DNA from: Theocolax elegans | Lineage: Eukaryota > Arthropoda > Insecta > Hymenoptera > Cerocephalidae | Length of the DNA: 64,000 nt | Direction: 5' to 3' | Assembly: GCA_026168455.1 (NCBI GenBank) | Contig: JANSJX010000017.1 | Span: 186,001-250,000 of the forward strand | Part shown: piece by piece, positions 53,575 through 63,400 of the stretch | Position numbering within the stretch: the first letter of the stretch is position 1 | How the letters are laid out: every line of letters starts with the position of its first letter | The notes under the pieces: model-generated | The model's database searches: none | What the model was told of the DNA's origin: nothing | What the model saw: the letters and a program-made list of their open reading frames with translations, nothing else | Made by a program: the position numbers and the translations under genes

Positions 53575-54845
53575 TTAATCTCTATAATATATTTTCATAT
53601 TTGATACATGAAATTTTCCTCTTTCAATTTTTGTTATGGGATCTACTAATAAATATGTATCATATCCTAGTTTTTTCGCTATAATATACGGACCTTGCGC
53701 AACAGGCATAAATTTTGCAGTAATTTTATTTTCATTTTCTGATATATTTAATGCTTTAATTAATACGTGATCATTTATTTTGAATTCATAATGTTTCTTA
53801 TTTTTATTCTTATTCTTTGCTCTATTAATTAAAAAATTATGCATATGTTTTCTTGCATTATTTAGTTTTTCTTCATATGTTAATTCATTATTTTGTAAGT
53901 TTATATATTTATCCCATACACGAATTGGCTTCTTATTTAAAAATAATTCTATCGGTGTATAACCAGTTGTCTCATGTATTGTTTCATTTATTATTTTTTG
54001 TACATAATCTATTTCTTTTGCCCATCCAGTGTGTTTTTTCAAAATAGTACGGTAAATTCTCCCTATTTCACGATGAACCCTTTCAATAATATTACTTTGA
54101 GGATGTCTTATTGAAGAAAACATAGGTTTTATATCATTTTTTGTTAAATAATCTATCCATTTATTACTTGTAAATTGAGTACCATGATCTGATAAAATAG
54201 CCTTAGGTTTCATAAATTTTTCAATATATTGATCTATTTTTCTAATTACGGATAACGTATTTGCTTTTTTCAACGGATATAATGCAACATATTTACTAAA
54301 TACATCTATCGTTGATAAAATATATTTTACCCCCCCTATAGAAGTAGGTAAAGGTCCGTAAAAATCAATCGATAATATCTCACCAGGATTTTCAACAAGA
54401 ATTGGTTGAAATTTAGAATGATACTTAATCGTAGAATATTACTTTTTTGACATATATCACACGGTTTTATGTATTCACTAACTTTTTTTCTTAATTTTGG
54501 AACATAAAAAAATTCTAAAACCATTTTATATATTTTTCTTGGTCCTACATGACCATAAAATTCATGTAATAAAATTATAAATCTTTTCATTATTTTTTCT
54601 GGAATTATAATTTTCAAATTATTTCGTGATATTTTACAAACATATTCATTTGATATAACATATTTTTTAGAATTTTTTGATTCTATTTCATTTATTATTT
54701 TATTAATATATTCATCCGATCTTTGTAATTTTTTCAAATTTTTAAAACTATCAATTAATTCTTTATCTATAGATTTTTTTATTATAGTTGCAATTATTAT
54801 TTCTGTATCTTTTAAATCGTTTGATTCATTTATATTTAACCGACT
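53575..54845 (-). pseudogene. pol (IN): integrase domain of Pol, frameshifted
   Basis: It inserts the DNA copy into the chromosome. In the frame from 55,058 the zinc-binding HHCC domain is intact: H165 and H170 (HEFYGH), C190 and C193 (CDIC). A frame change near 54,430 follows. The catalytic core then shows DFYGPLP (first Asp), SDHGTQF (second Asp, residue 29 of the frame starting at 54,273) and IIERVHREI (Glu 64), the D,D-35-E arrangement. The C-terminal part has a GPYIIAKKLG segment, the GPY/F motif of this family, and ends shortly after at FHVSNMKIYYRD. No chromodomain follows, so targeting to heterochromatin by a chromodomain is not supported. The CGTT target-site duplication shows that this lineage's integrase makes a 4-bp staggered cut. 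Confidence 0.9.
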
Positions 54846-55360
54846 TAAATAATCAGCTGCTTTATTTTTATGTCCAGGTAAATATTCTGGTATTATATTT
54901 AAATCTTGAATTGATAAATTCCATCTTCTTAAACGTGAATTTGTAAATTTACAATTTTGCAAGAATGATAAAGCTTCATGATCTGTTCTAACTATAATCT
55001 TAGACGCGCCCCTTAAATACGTATCCAATTTATGTAATGCCCAGACTATTGCTAACATTTCTTTTTCTGTTGTAAAATAATTTACTTCACTACCTTTTAA
55101 TGTACGACTAATATATGTTACTATTCGTTCTTCACCTTCTTCATCTAATTGTGATAAATTCCGGCAATCGCGTAATCACTTGCATCCGTAGTTAATATAT
55201 ACGGTTTTTTCGGATTTACGAAATTTAATATTATCTTATCGTCAAATAATTCTTTTATTTTATCGAAAGCTTTTTGTTGCTCTTCCTTCCAATCATACCT
55301 TATATCCTTTTTTAGTAGTTTGAGAAGTGGAATAGTTTCTCTTTGAATAATTTTTTGCAA
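54846..55360 (-). pseudogene. pol (RNH): RNase H domain of Pol, frameshifted
   Basis: It degrades the RNA strand of the RNA-DNA hybrid. The frame from 55,360 begins with the RT-RNase H connector (WKEEQQKAFDKIKELF) and ends with LTTDASDYAIAG, carrying the first catalytic Asp. A single missing base in a short A/T run near 55,155 shifts the frame. The shifted frame gives a TEKEMLAIVWAL segment with the catalytic Glu, then VRTDHEAL (third residue) and KAADYLSRL (fourth). The set D-E-D-D is therefore complete. It follows RT directly, and integrase follows it in the same frame from 55,058. Confidence 0.88.
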
Positions 55361-56210
55361 ATTTTGTGTAATAATTTAGAAACCCTAAGAAACTTTGTAA
55401 TTCTTTAACATTTCTTGGCTCTTTAAAATTTTTTATAGTTTTAATTTTGTCTGGATTTAATTTAATCCCTTTACTGGTTATTATATTACCTAAAAATTTA
55501 ATTTCTTGTTTAACTATATTTGATTTCGCAAAATTTAATCTTAAATTACATTTTTCTAATCTATTAAAAAATATATCTAAATGTCGTAAATGATCTTCAA
55601 AATCTTTTGACATTATAAATATATCATCTACAAATGATAATATAAAATCTAAATCGTGTATAGCTATATCAAGACCTCTTAATAATGCTGCACTACTTAT
55701 TTTTATACCAAATGGTACGACATTAAATTCATAAACTTTATTATCGCAAATAAAAGCAGTATATTTTTTACTTTCTTCCGTTAGCGCGATTTGCCAAAAA
55801 CTATTTGATAAATCAAAATTAGACATAAAATCCCGATTTTTACATTGAATAAATATCTCTTCTACTCCAGGTAGAGATTCATAATCATCTACGAGTTTAT
55901 TATTTAATTTTCTTGCATCCAAACATATTCTTATTGATCCGTCTTTTTTAGGTACAATTACACAAGGATTTATATATGGGCTTGTAGATCGTCGAATAAT
56001 ACCGAAATCTAACATTTTTTCTACTTCCTTTTTCACTCTTTCACGATATGCTATAGGTATAGGATATGGTTTTGAATAATATGTTATTTCATTACGTAAT
56101 TTTAATTGATACTTGAAATCTAGAAGTTGTCCTGGGGTTCTTTGGAATACGGTTTTATATTTATATATTAAGTTTTTTAATTTATTTTTCTGTGTATTAT
56201 TTAAATTACA
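55293..56210 (-). CDS. pol (RT): reverse transcriptase domain of Pol
   Basis: RNA- and DNA-dependent DNA polymerase that copies the element RNA into DNA. The frame is open from 56,210 just after a stop; the first Met is at 56,036. Numbering from that Met, SPYINPCVIVPKKDGS (19-34) and CLDARKLN (38-45) are the template-grip region. FDLSNSFWQI (74-83) holds the first catalytic Asp (D75), and FVDD (135-138) holds the other two (D137, D138). FLGNIITSKGI and LQSFLGFLNYYTKF are the thumb/connection motifs. All catalytic residues are present. Upstream of the Met, in the same frame, FQRTPGQL and YSKPYPIP are the usual RT entry segment, so the Met at 56,036 is not the real start of a polyprotein. The frame is lost after KNYSK near 55,350. 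Confidence 0.92.
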   Translation of the reverse strand, partial: CNLNNTQKNKLKNLIYKYKTVFQRTPGQLLDFKYQLKLRNEITYYSKPYPIPIAYRERVKKEVEKMLDFGIIRRSTSPYINPCVIVPKKDGSIRICLDARKLNNKLVDDYESLPGVEEIFIQCKNRDFMSNFDLSNSFWQIALTEESKKYTAFICDNKVYEFNVVPFGIKISSAALLRGLDIAIHDLDFILSFVDDIFIMSKDFEDHLRHLDIFFNRLEKCNLRLNFAKSNIVKQEIKFLGNIITSKGIKLNPDKIKTIKNFKEPRNVKELQSFLGFLNYYTKFAKNYSKRNYSTSQTTKKGYKV

Positions 56211-56342
56211 CTAGAATTTATTTGATCATTGATTTCCTTTTCGGATATATCATAATCATAGTCTAAATTAGACGATTTATTGTTCCAATTGAATTCTAAA
56301 TCTTTATTTTCTAGATCATCCTCAAATTCAATTGACATAGTT

Positions 56343-56914
56343 TCATACTCTTTTGAGCTTATTGTATTTCATTAAATTTATATTACCGATCTTTTCCCCA
56401 ACTTCGTATATAATTTCATTATTAACCGTATCAATTAACATTTTTAAAATTTTTTGAGAATCATAACCTAATATACAAGGTCTTATTAATTTTGGTATTA
56501 CTATAAATGTTAAATTTTCCATTAATCCACCTATATTTGTTTTAAGTAAAACTTGTTGCTTAATTCGTGTTGATTTTAAACCCGTTGCACCTTTAATAAT
56601 TTTTCCTGATATTGGTAATGTAGGTTTATTCTTGAATTGATTTTTATTTTTATTATAAAATTCTTCTGATATGCAAGTTATTTCACTCCAGTATCTATTA
56701 AGGCATTTATTTCTATTCCTTCAATTTTTATATTTATTTCAGGGCATTTCTCAATTATTTTTTCATTTTTAACATTTTCATTATTTGGTTCAATATCATA
56801 AATTAAATCTTCACGAGGATCTTGAAATATTGTATTTATTTCAATGTTTTTAGGTTCTTGAATTTTTTCAGTTGTATTTTGTGTTTTTTTCCTTATCCGA
56901 GTTACAAAATACAA
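56343..56914 (-). pseudogene. pol (PR): retropepsin-type aspartic protease, frameshifted
   Basis: This protease would cleave the Gag-Pol polyprotein. The first frame (56,914-56,678) has a polar leader and then INIKIEGIEINALIDTG, whose DTG is the retropepsin active-site triad. A one-base change right after it, near 56,690, moves to a frame that contains GATGLKST-type and CILGYDSQK segments. The latter matches the conserved ILG region of the fold. The second frame closes near 56,343 or runs, after another shift, into an acidic linker before the reverse transcriptase. The length, about 110 residues from DTG to the end, fits a single-chain half of a dimeric enzyme. Confidence 0.85.
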
Positions 56915-57045
56915 CTCTTTTTAGTTTCCCGAATCGGTTTTATGGATTTGTATGCTTGAATCATTTTTTAAACTTACGTCTAGTATATCTATATTATTAT
57001 AATCATTTTCATATTTTTTCTCATATATTGGTTTAATTATTTTTT

Positions 57046-58216
57046 TTATTGGTTAACCGTTTCAATAGCATTTATCTCGGTTGAGTTTCTTTTATTTTCC
57101 CAAGATCTATTTTGTTTATTATATCTTTCAAAATTTTCTTTTTGTTTATATTTTTCTTTATATTTATCATTTTCATTATATCTACTTGGTTGTTCAATTT
57201 TCTTTTGAGAATTATCATTTTTCTTTTCACGAATTTTATCTGCGTCAAATCCGCTAGTATTTTAAATAAATGACTTTTATTTTTTACTTGTTGTCCCAAA
57301 ATTGCATATCGTATTGATTTTTCAAAATGTTCACTAATTTTATTTACTATTTCTGTTTCAGAAAAATCCATATCTAATTCTTTTATTAAACCAAATATAT
57401 AAGTAGCATATTCTACTCTTGACCATTATTATATTCATTATATTGACCAAATTCTACCTTTCTTTTTGCCGATCTTTGTAAAGTTTGATTCCAATATCTA
57501 TCTTTAAACACTTTAATAAATTGATTAAATGTTTCTATTTCTGATTCTTGTATATACCACCATTCTTTTGCTGAATCAGTTAATGATTGTGATATGCTAG
57601 CACATATTTCATTAAATTTAAATTATAGTTATTAACATATTTTCTAAATCGATTAAAAAACGCATTGGTCGTTCATAAGGCTGTCCCGAAAACTTTGGTA
57701 AATCAATTTTAATTTTAGGCATTGATTCAGTAGAATTAAATGTTTGATTATATTCAATTACTTTTTCATTTGATTCTTTAAAAGATTTTTCAAGATTTTG
57801 TATTCTCTTATCATATTCCAATTCCATTTCTTTTATTTTATTTGAAAAATAATTTTTAATTCTAAATATAAATCATCATTTAAAACTAATACTTTTAATT
57901 CATTATTTTCTATTCTCAATTTTTTAACTTCATTATTCACCATTTTTAAATTATCAGATAACACTTCATTTTGTTCTATTAATTTTTGATTCAATAGATT
58001 AATATTTTCATTACATTCTTTTCTATAATTATCAATTACATCTATATTTTTATTTTGATTTAATTCAATTTCTGTTTGTTTTTCATCTATTAACTTTAAT
58101 TCTTCTGTAACAGCCTCCTCCCAAGCATTACGTTTTTTATCGATTTCAGTTGTTTCTTCATTATTAAAAGAATTTTGCATATTTAACAAATATATACTTG
58201 ATTTTCTTTTTGCCAT
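57046..58216 (-). pseudogene. gag: Gag polyprotein, frameshifted
   Basis: This is the structural protein of the particle, about 390 codons if the frames are followed. The first frame (58,216-57,833) starts MAKRKSS and is almost all coiled coil. After a one-base change near 57,850 the next frame carries IDLPKFSG and a RPMRFLIDLEN segment, typical of the capsid N-terminal domain of insect Ty3/gypsy Gag. Two more shifts near 57,600-57,620 lead to SLTDSAKEWWY and FKDRYWNQTLQR, the conserved capsid core. Another near 57,420 leads to the frame from 57,371 with ISEHFEKSIRYAILGQ, the capsid C-terminal domain. The tail is Lys/Asn/Glu-rich with no CCHC zinc knuckle. The domain order is intact and only the reading frame is broken. 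Confidence 0.85.
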
Positions 58217-58566
58217 TTTGAAAAATCTATATAATATAAATTTAATATCTATATATTAACAAACAAGTTTAAAATATTAATATTTAATAGAATTTTTATA
58301 TAATATTTTTATAACTTATATATATACTATCCATATAATAATTACCATATGTATCACCTATATATAAGCTATTAGTGCGAGTGAGAAACATTTGACTCTC
58401 GGTATATTGACAGAGAGCGCGGTCGCATAGTCGTAATCACTATTTTTCTATAAATTCAATATCCTACGCTGCTAAACTCTTAGACAAACGCGCGAAAATT
58501 AATTATCTTAAATTTTCTTAGTTTAAGTTTTCATTTGAATTTTAATTTATTTATATTATTTTATTT
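58217..58566 (-). other. non-coding spacer with a GC-richer island before gag
   Basis: No ORF is visible. Bases about 58,375-58,500 are less AT-rich than everything around them and contain GAGAGCGCGGTCGC and ACGCGCG strings. A regulatory, packaging or splice-related role is possible but nothing decides between them. Confidence 0.4.
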
Positions 58567-58959
58567 TTAAATTTTCGAATTTTTAGTTAAATTATTTTTT
58601 ATATAACTTTCAATTAATACAACTCTGGTTGCTAATTGTACATGTTTTCCTTGAATGAATTGAATATTTTGTTCCGTTATTTCTCGAAAACTTGTTAATT
58701 CATGTTTTAGAAATCTATTTTGTTTTTCTAAAAGATCATTTTTATCTTTGATTGATTCTAATTGATTTTCCAAAATGTGTACCTTTTTAACTAATTTATC
58801 ATAACTTCCAGCAATAAATTCTAATCCTTCTTTATATTTTAATAATAATGATTCTTGATCTTCAATTTTTTCCGCGTTTTCCAATACTAAATCATTTAAT
58901 TGATATGTTAACGCGTACAAATTATTGTCAAAAATTGATGAATCATATCGATTGATCAT
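58567..58959 (-). CDS. coiled-coil ORF upstream of gag, unknown function
   Basis: This intact 130-codon ORF is the first in the element transcript and lies separately upstream of gag. From about residue 35 to 110 it shows a leucine/isoleucine heptad pattern rich in Lys, Glu and Gln (for example VKKVHILENQLESIKDKN), so a long coiled coil is likely. It has no signal peptide, membrane segment, zinc-binding motif or catalytic motif. It ends in a basic, polar tail. About 350 bp separate it from the gag start, so it is not simply the missing gag N-terminus, although gag also begins with a coiled coil and a duplicated origin is possible. Plant Ogre elements are known to carry an ORF before gag; I know no firm insect counterpart. 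It stays open for its whole length while gag and pol do not. Confidence 0.6.
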   Translation of the reverse strand: MINRYDSSIFDNNLYALTYQLNDLVLENAEKIEDQESLLLKYKEGLEFIAGSYDKLVKKVHILENQLESIKDKNDLLEKQNRFLKHELTSFREITEQNIQFIQGKHVQLATRVVLIESYIKNNLTKNSKI

Positions 58960-59160
58960 TGTAACTCTTTTAGATTTGTTTAATTATTACTATTAATATT
59001 GCTATATCCTATGATTAAATGCAAATACGTAATTCTACTTCTAAATTACAGTAGAAAATTTTGTACGTGTAAAATAAAAATTTATCTAAGCATGTGTACT
59101 CAATTTTTACAAAATTTTTATTTTACAATATATATTTATATGTAATTTGATTTTTATCAG
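58960..59160 (-). other. untranslated leader between PBS and first ORF
   Basis: About 200 bp of AT-rich sequence lies between the primer-binding site and the upstream ORF. I see no ORF and no confident structure. It should hold packaging or leader signals by analogy with other LTR elements, but nothing visible proves this. Confidence 0.5.
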
Positions 59161-59177
59161 TCCCTGTCCGAGCGCCA
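59161..59177 (-). promoter_or_regulatory. primer-binding site (tRNA)
   Basis: Three bases after the 5' LTR the element strand reads TGGCGCTCGGACAGGGA. TGG pairs with the CCA end of a tRNA. The implied primer has discriminator G73 and acceptor 3' strand TCCGAGC. It is not the tRNA-Lys, tRNA-Ser or tRNA-Arg site I know from Drosophila gypsy-group elements. I cannot assign the tRNA by eye. Confidence 0.8.
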
Positions 59178-59180
59178 TTT

Positions 59181-60438
59181 TGTGACGTGCCAACCTTTCT
59201 TTGGGTTTTACCGTTACTATAGATTTTTGCTGCTTGTTATTAGATTAGATGTAAGTTAGGTGCGAAACCATCTTTGCATCTAAATCTTGTTGCAGACTTA
59301 TTAATCCGGGTTTTATGTGTAAATTGAGACACATTATATTAGCACACATTGGCTATTATAACTGGAGTGTGTATTTGAGTATATTAATTATATATATGTT
59401 GTATGTATTATACACATTTCTATCACCCGCGCATTGGGCCATAGAAATGGTAGTGTGTGATTTAATAATACTTAAATGAATAACTATAAATTTTATATAT
59501 ATTTACATATTTATTTATTTAATTTCATTACAAATCCTTATAATAAAAGGACTTGTACTAATAAAACTATGAAATCTAATGTAAATACTACGAAGGCTTA
59601 TCAATCAATGAATATTGTATATAAATTTCCGTCCTTTATATACTATCTTTACCTCATTAGTACAAATCCTTTTTAAACATTTTTCGTCATATTTACATTA
59701 ATTTCGTATTTTGATTTTTATTTTAAATCATATTTTCTTTCTTGTTTCTATATACATGTAATATTATCTAAAAATCTAATTATTTACAAGAAATAATTGC
59801 ATATTTATTTTCATATCCTATGCATTTTTGTAATTACTTTTATTTTATAATTTTTTTTATTAATTCTATACCTCAATTATTCTACATTTAAAAATAATCT
59901 TAAATTCATTTTTAGAACTTACAATCGTTTTTTATTCTACTTATAAATTTCCACTTTGTCTTTTACACAATTACAAATTAAATATATTATAATTTTTATT
60001 ATTTTTAAATGTAGCAAATATCTTCGCATACTGATTTTGCATAAAACATATAATTTTTGTAATTAATTTCTGTTTTTGCCGTAAAATGAAAATTAAATTC
60101 TTTGTTATACATTTTAAATTGAATATTTGTATTTATTGTATTGTATAATAATATTCTATTTACAATTAATTATTCATTTAATTATAAAATATTTATTGTT
60201 AATATAACTGCAATTGCATTTTTATTATTTCTAAATTTGCGCTTTAAATCGTGACACGCTATAATTCTAAGAATTTACATGTTAGTCAATTTTCAGCTGA
60301 CAATATTCTTGTGGATATTTACATTTATATATAGTTCATTGATCTTTCTAAGAAATCTATTTTGGATGACCTATATCCTCTTATATAAATTTACGTATTT
60401 ATGAAATAATATAATTATATGTAGTTGTATACGTCACA
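59181..60438 (-). repeat. 5' LTR
   Basis: The 1,258-bp LTR is upstream of the coding region in element orientation. It starts TGTGACGTATAC and ends GGCACGTCACA, giving a perfect 8-bp terminal inverted repeat. Compared with the 3' LTR I count about nine substitutions and about fourteen 1-3 nt length differences by eye. Most of the latter lie in homopolymer or short AT runs. A 66-codon plus-strand ORF inside it is an accident of AT-rich sequence. Confidence 0.96.
60325..60334 (-). promoter_or_regulatory. candidate TATA box in 5' LTR
   Basis: On the element strand CTATATATAA lies about 105 bp inside the LTR start, a plausible place for a U3 TATA box. The same motif is in the 3' LTR at 52,361-52,370. 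The surrounding sequence is AT-rich, so chance occurrence is likely enough to keep this tentative. Confidence 0.25.
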
Positions 60439-60442
60439 CGTT
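60439..60442. repeat. target-site duplication CGTT, right
   Basis: CGTT follows the right LTR terminus ACGTCACA and continues into TGCACATTG, regenerating a normal satellite unit. It pairs with the left copy at 51,212. Confidence 0.85.
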
Positions 60443-63400
60443 TGCACATTGATTGCCATCGTTTGCACCTTGATAACAATCTTTTGCACATTGATTGCAA
60501 TCATTTGCACGTTGGTAGCAATCGTTTGAACATTGATTGCAATCGTTTGCACATTGATTGCAATGTTTGCACATTGATTGCAAACGTTTGCACATTGAAT
60601 GCAATCATTTGCACCTTGATTGCAATTGTTTGCACCTTAAAAGCAATCGTTTGCACCTTCATAGGATCGTTTGCACCATAAAAGCAATCGGTTGAACCTT
60701 GATAGCATCGTTTGCACATTGTTTGCAATCGTTTGCACATTGATTGCAAACGTTTGCACATTGATTGCAATCGTTTGCACCTTGATTGCAATCGTTTGCA
60801 CCTTGATTGGAATCGTTTGCACATTGATTGCAATCGTTTGCACCTAAATTGCAATCGTTTGCACCTAAATTGTAATCGTTTGCACATTGATTGCAATCGT
60901 TTGCACATTGATTGCAATCGTTTGCACATTGATTGCAATCGTTTGCACCTTGATTGCAATCGTTTGCACATTGATTGCAATCGATCGCAACTTGCTTGCA
61001 ATCGTTTGCACCATGATTGCAATCGTTTCCACCTTGATAGCATCGTTTGCACATTAATTGGAATCGTTTGCACATTGATTGCAATCGTTTGCACATTGAT
61101 TGCAATCGTTTGCACCTTGATTGCAATCGTTTGCACATTGATTGCAATCGTTTGCACATTGATTGCAATCGTTTGCACCTTGATAGCAATCGTTTGCACA
61201 TTGATTGCAATCGTTCGCACCTGCTTGCAATCGTTTGCACCATGATTGCAATCGTTTGCACCTTGATTGCAATCATTTGCACATTGATTACAATCGTTTG
61301 CACATTGATTGCAATTGTTTGCTACTTGATGCAATCGTTTGCACATTGATTGCAATTGTTTGCTCCTTGATTGCAATCGTTTGCACCTTGATTGCATCGT
61401 TGCACATTGATTGCAATCGTTTCCACCTTGATAGCATCGTTTGCACATAATTGGAATCGTTTGCACATTGATTGCAATCGTTTGCACATTGATTGCAAAC
61501 GTTTGCGCATTGATTGCAATCGTTTGCCCATTGATTGCAAACGTTTGCGCATTGATTGCATTCGTTTGCACATTGATTGCAAACTATTGCACATTGATTG
61601 CAATGTTTGCACATAGTTTGCAACCGCTTGCACCTTGACTACAATCGTTTGCACCTTGATTGCAATCGTTTGCGCATTGATTGCAATCGTTTGCACATTG
61701 ATTGCAATCGTTTGCACGTTGGTAGCAATCGTTTGAACATTGATGCAAACGTTTGCACATTGAATGCATTCGTTTGCAACTTGATTGCAATTGTTTGCAC
61801 CTTAAGAGCAATTGTTGCACCATCATAGGATCGTTTGCACCATAAAAGCAATCGGTTGAACCTTGATAGCATCGTTTGCACATTGTTTGCAATCGTTTGC
61901 ACATTGATTGCAACCGTTTGCACCTTGATTGCAATCGTTTGCACCTGATTGGAATCGTTTGCACATTGATTGGAATCGTTTGCACATTGATTGCAATCGT
62001 TTGCACATTGATTGCAATCGTTTGCACCTTGATAGCAATCGTTTGCACATTGATTGCAATCGTTCGCACCTTGATTGCAATCGTTTGCGCATTGATTGCA
62101 ATCGTTTGCACATTGATTGCAATCGTTTGCACCTTGATAACAATCTTTTGCACATTGATTGCAATCGTTTGCACCTGATAACAATCTTTTGCACATTGAT
62201 TGCAATCGTTTGCACGTTGGTAGCAATCGTTTGAACATTGATTGCAATTGTTTACACCTTGATTGCAATCGTTTGCACCTTGCTTGCAATCGTTTGCACC
62301 TTGATTGCAATCGTTTGCGCATTGATTGCAATCGTTTGCACATTGATTGCAATCGTTTGCACCTTGATAACAATCTTTTGCACATTGATTGCAATCGTTT
62401 GCACCTTGATAACAATCTTTTGCACATTGATTGCAATCGTTTGCACGTTGGTAGCAATCGTTTGAACATTGATTGCAATCGTTTGCACATTGATTGCAAT
62501 TGTTTGCACATTGATTGCAAACGTTTGCACATTGAATGCAATCGTTTGCACCTTGATTGCAATTGTTTGCACCTTAAAAGCAATCGTTTGCACCTTCATA
62601 GGATCGTTTGCACCATAAAAGCAATAGGTTGAACCTTGATAGCATCGTTTGCACATTGATTGCAATCGTTTGCACAATGATTGCAATGGTTTGCACATTG
62701 ATTGCAATCGTTTGCACATTGATTGCAATCGTTTGCACCTTGATTGGAATCGTTTGCACATTGATTGCAATCGTTTACGCATTGATTGCAATCGGTTGCA
62801 CCTTAAAAGCAATCGTTTGCACCTTGATTGCAATCGTTTGCACATTGATTGCAAACGTTTGCACATTGATTGCAATCGTTTGCACCTTGATTGCAATCGT
62901 TTGCACCTTGATTGGAATCGTTTGCACATTGATTGCAATCGTTTACGCATTGATTGCAATCGGTTGCACCTTAAAAGCAATCGTTTGCACCTTGATTGCA
63001 ATCGTTTGCACCTTAAAAGCAATCGTTGCACCTTGATAGCAATCCTTTGCACATTGATTGCATTCGTTTGCACATTGATTGCAATCGTTTGCACCTTGAT
63101 AGCAATCTTTTGCACCTTGATTGCAATCGTTTGTGCCTTGATTGTAATCGATTGCACATTGATTGCAATCGTTTGAGCCTTGATTGCAATCGTTTGCACC
63201 TTAAAAGCAATCGATTGCACATTGATTGCAATCGTTTGCATCTTGATAGAATCGTTTGCACCTTGACAGCATCGTTTGCACCTTGATTGCAATCGTTTGC
63301 ACCTTGATTGCAATTGTTTGCAACTTGATTGCAACCGCTTGCACCTTGACTACAATCGTTTGCACCTTGATTGCAATCGTTTGAACCTTGATTGCAATCG

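Larger units (their letters stand above)
51216..60438 (-). mobile_element. Ty3/gypsy-type LTR retrotransposon, full length but frameshifted
   Basis: This 9,223-bp element has two 1,258-bp LTRs, a CGTT target-site duplication, a primer-binding site and a polypurine tract, and is transcribed right to left. Internal order is 5' LTR, PBS, coiled-coil ORF, gag, protease, reverse transcriptase, RNase H, integrase, ORF3, PPT, 3' LTR. Integrase after RNase H is the Ty3/gypsy order. No envelope-like ORF with signal peptide and membrane anchor is visible. No chromodomain is seen after the GPY motif of integrase. At least nine frame changes break gag-pol, all of one or two bases. The element is strongly AT-rich against the satellite. 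It may be a recently inserted copy whose frames are obscured by consensus errors, or a genuinely dead copy. Confidence 0.96.

Noticed and set aside
53853..54047. 64-codon plus-strand ORF
   Set aside because: Antisense shadow of the integrase core.
51218..60436. LTR boundaries TGACGT...ACGTCA
   Set aside because: With these ends the flanks are GTTTG and CACGT, giving no target-site duplication; adding TG and CA outside gives a longer inverted repeat and matching CGTT flanks.
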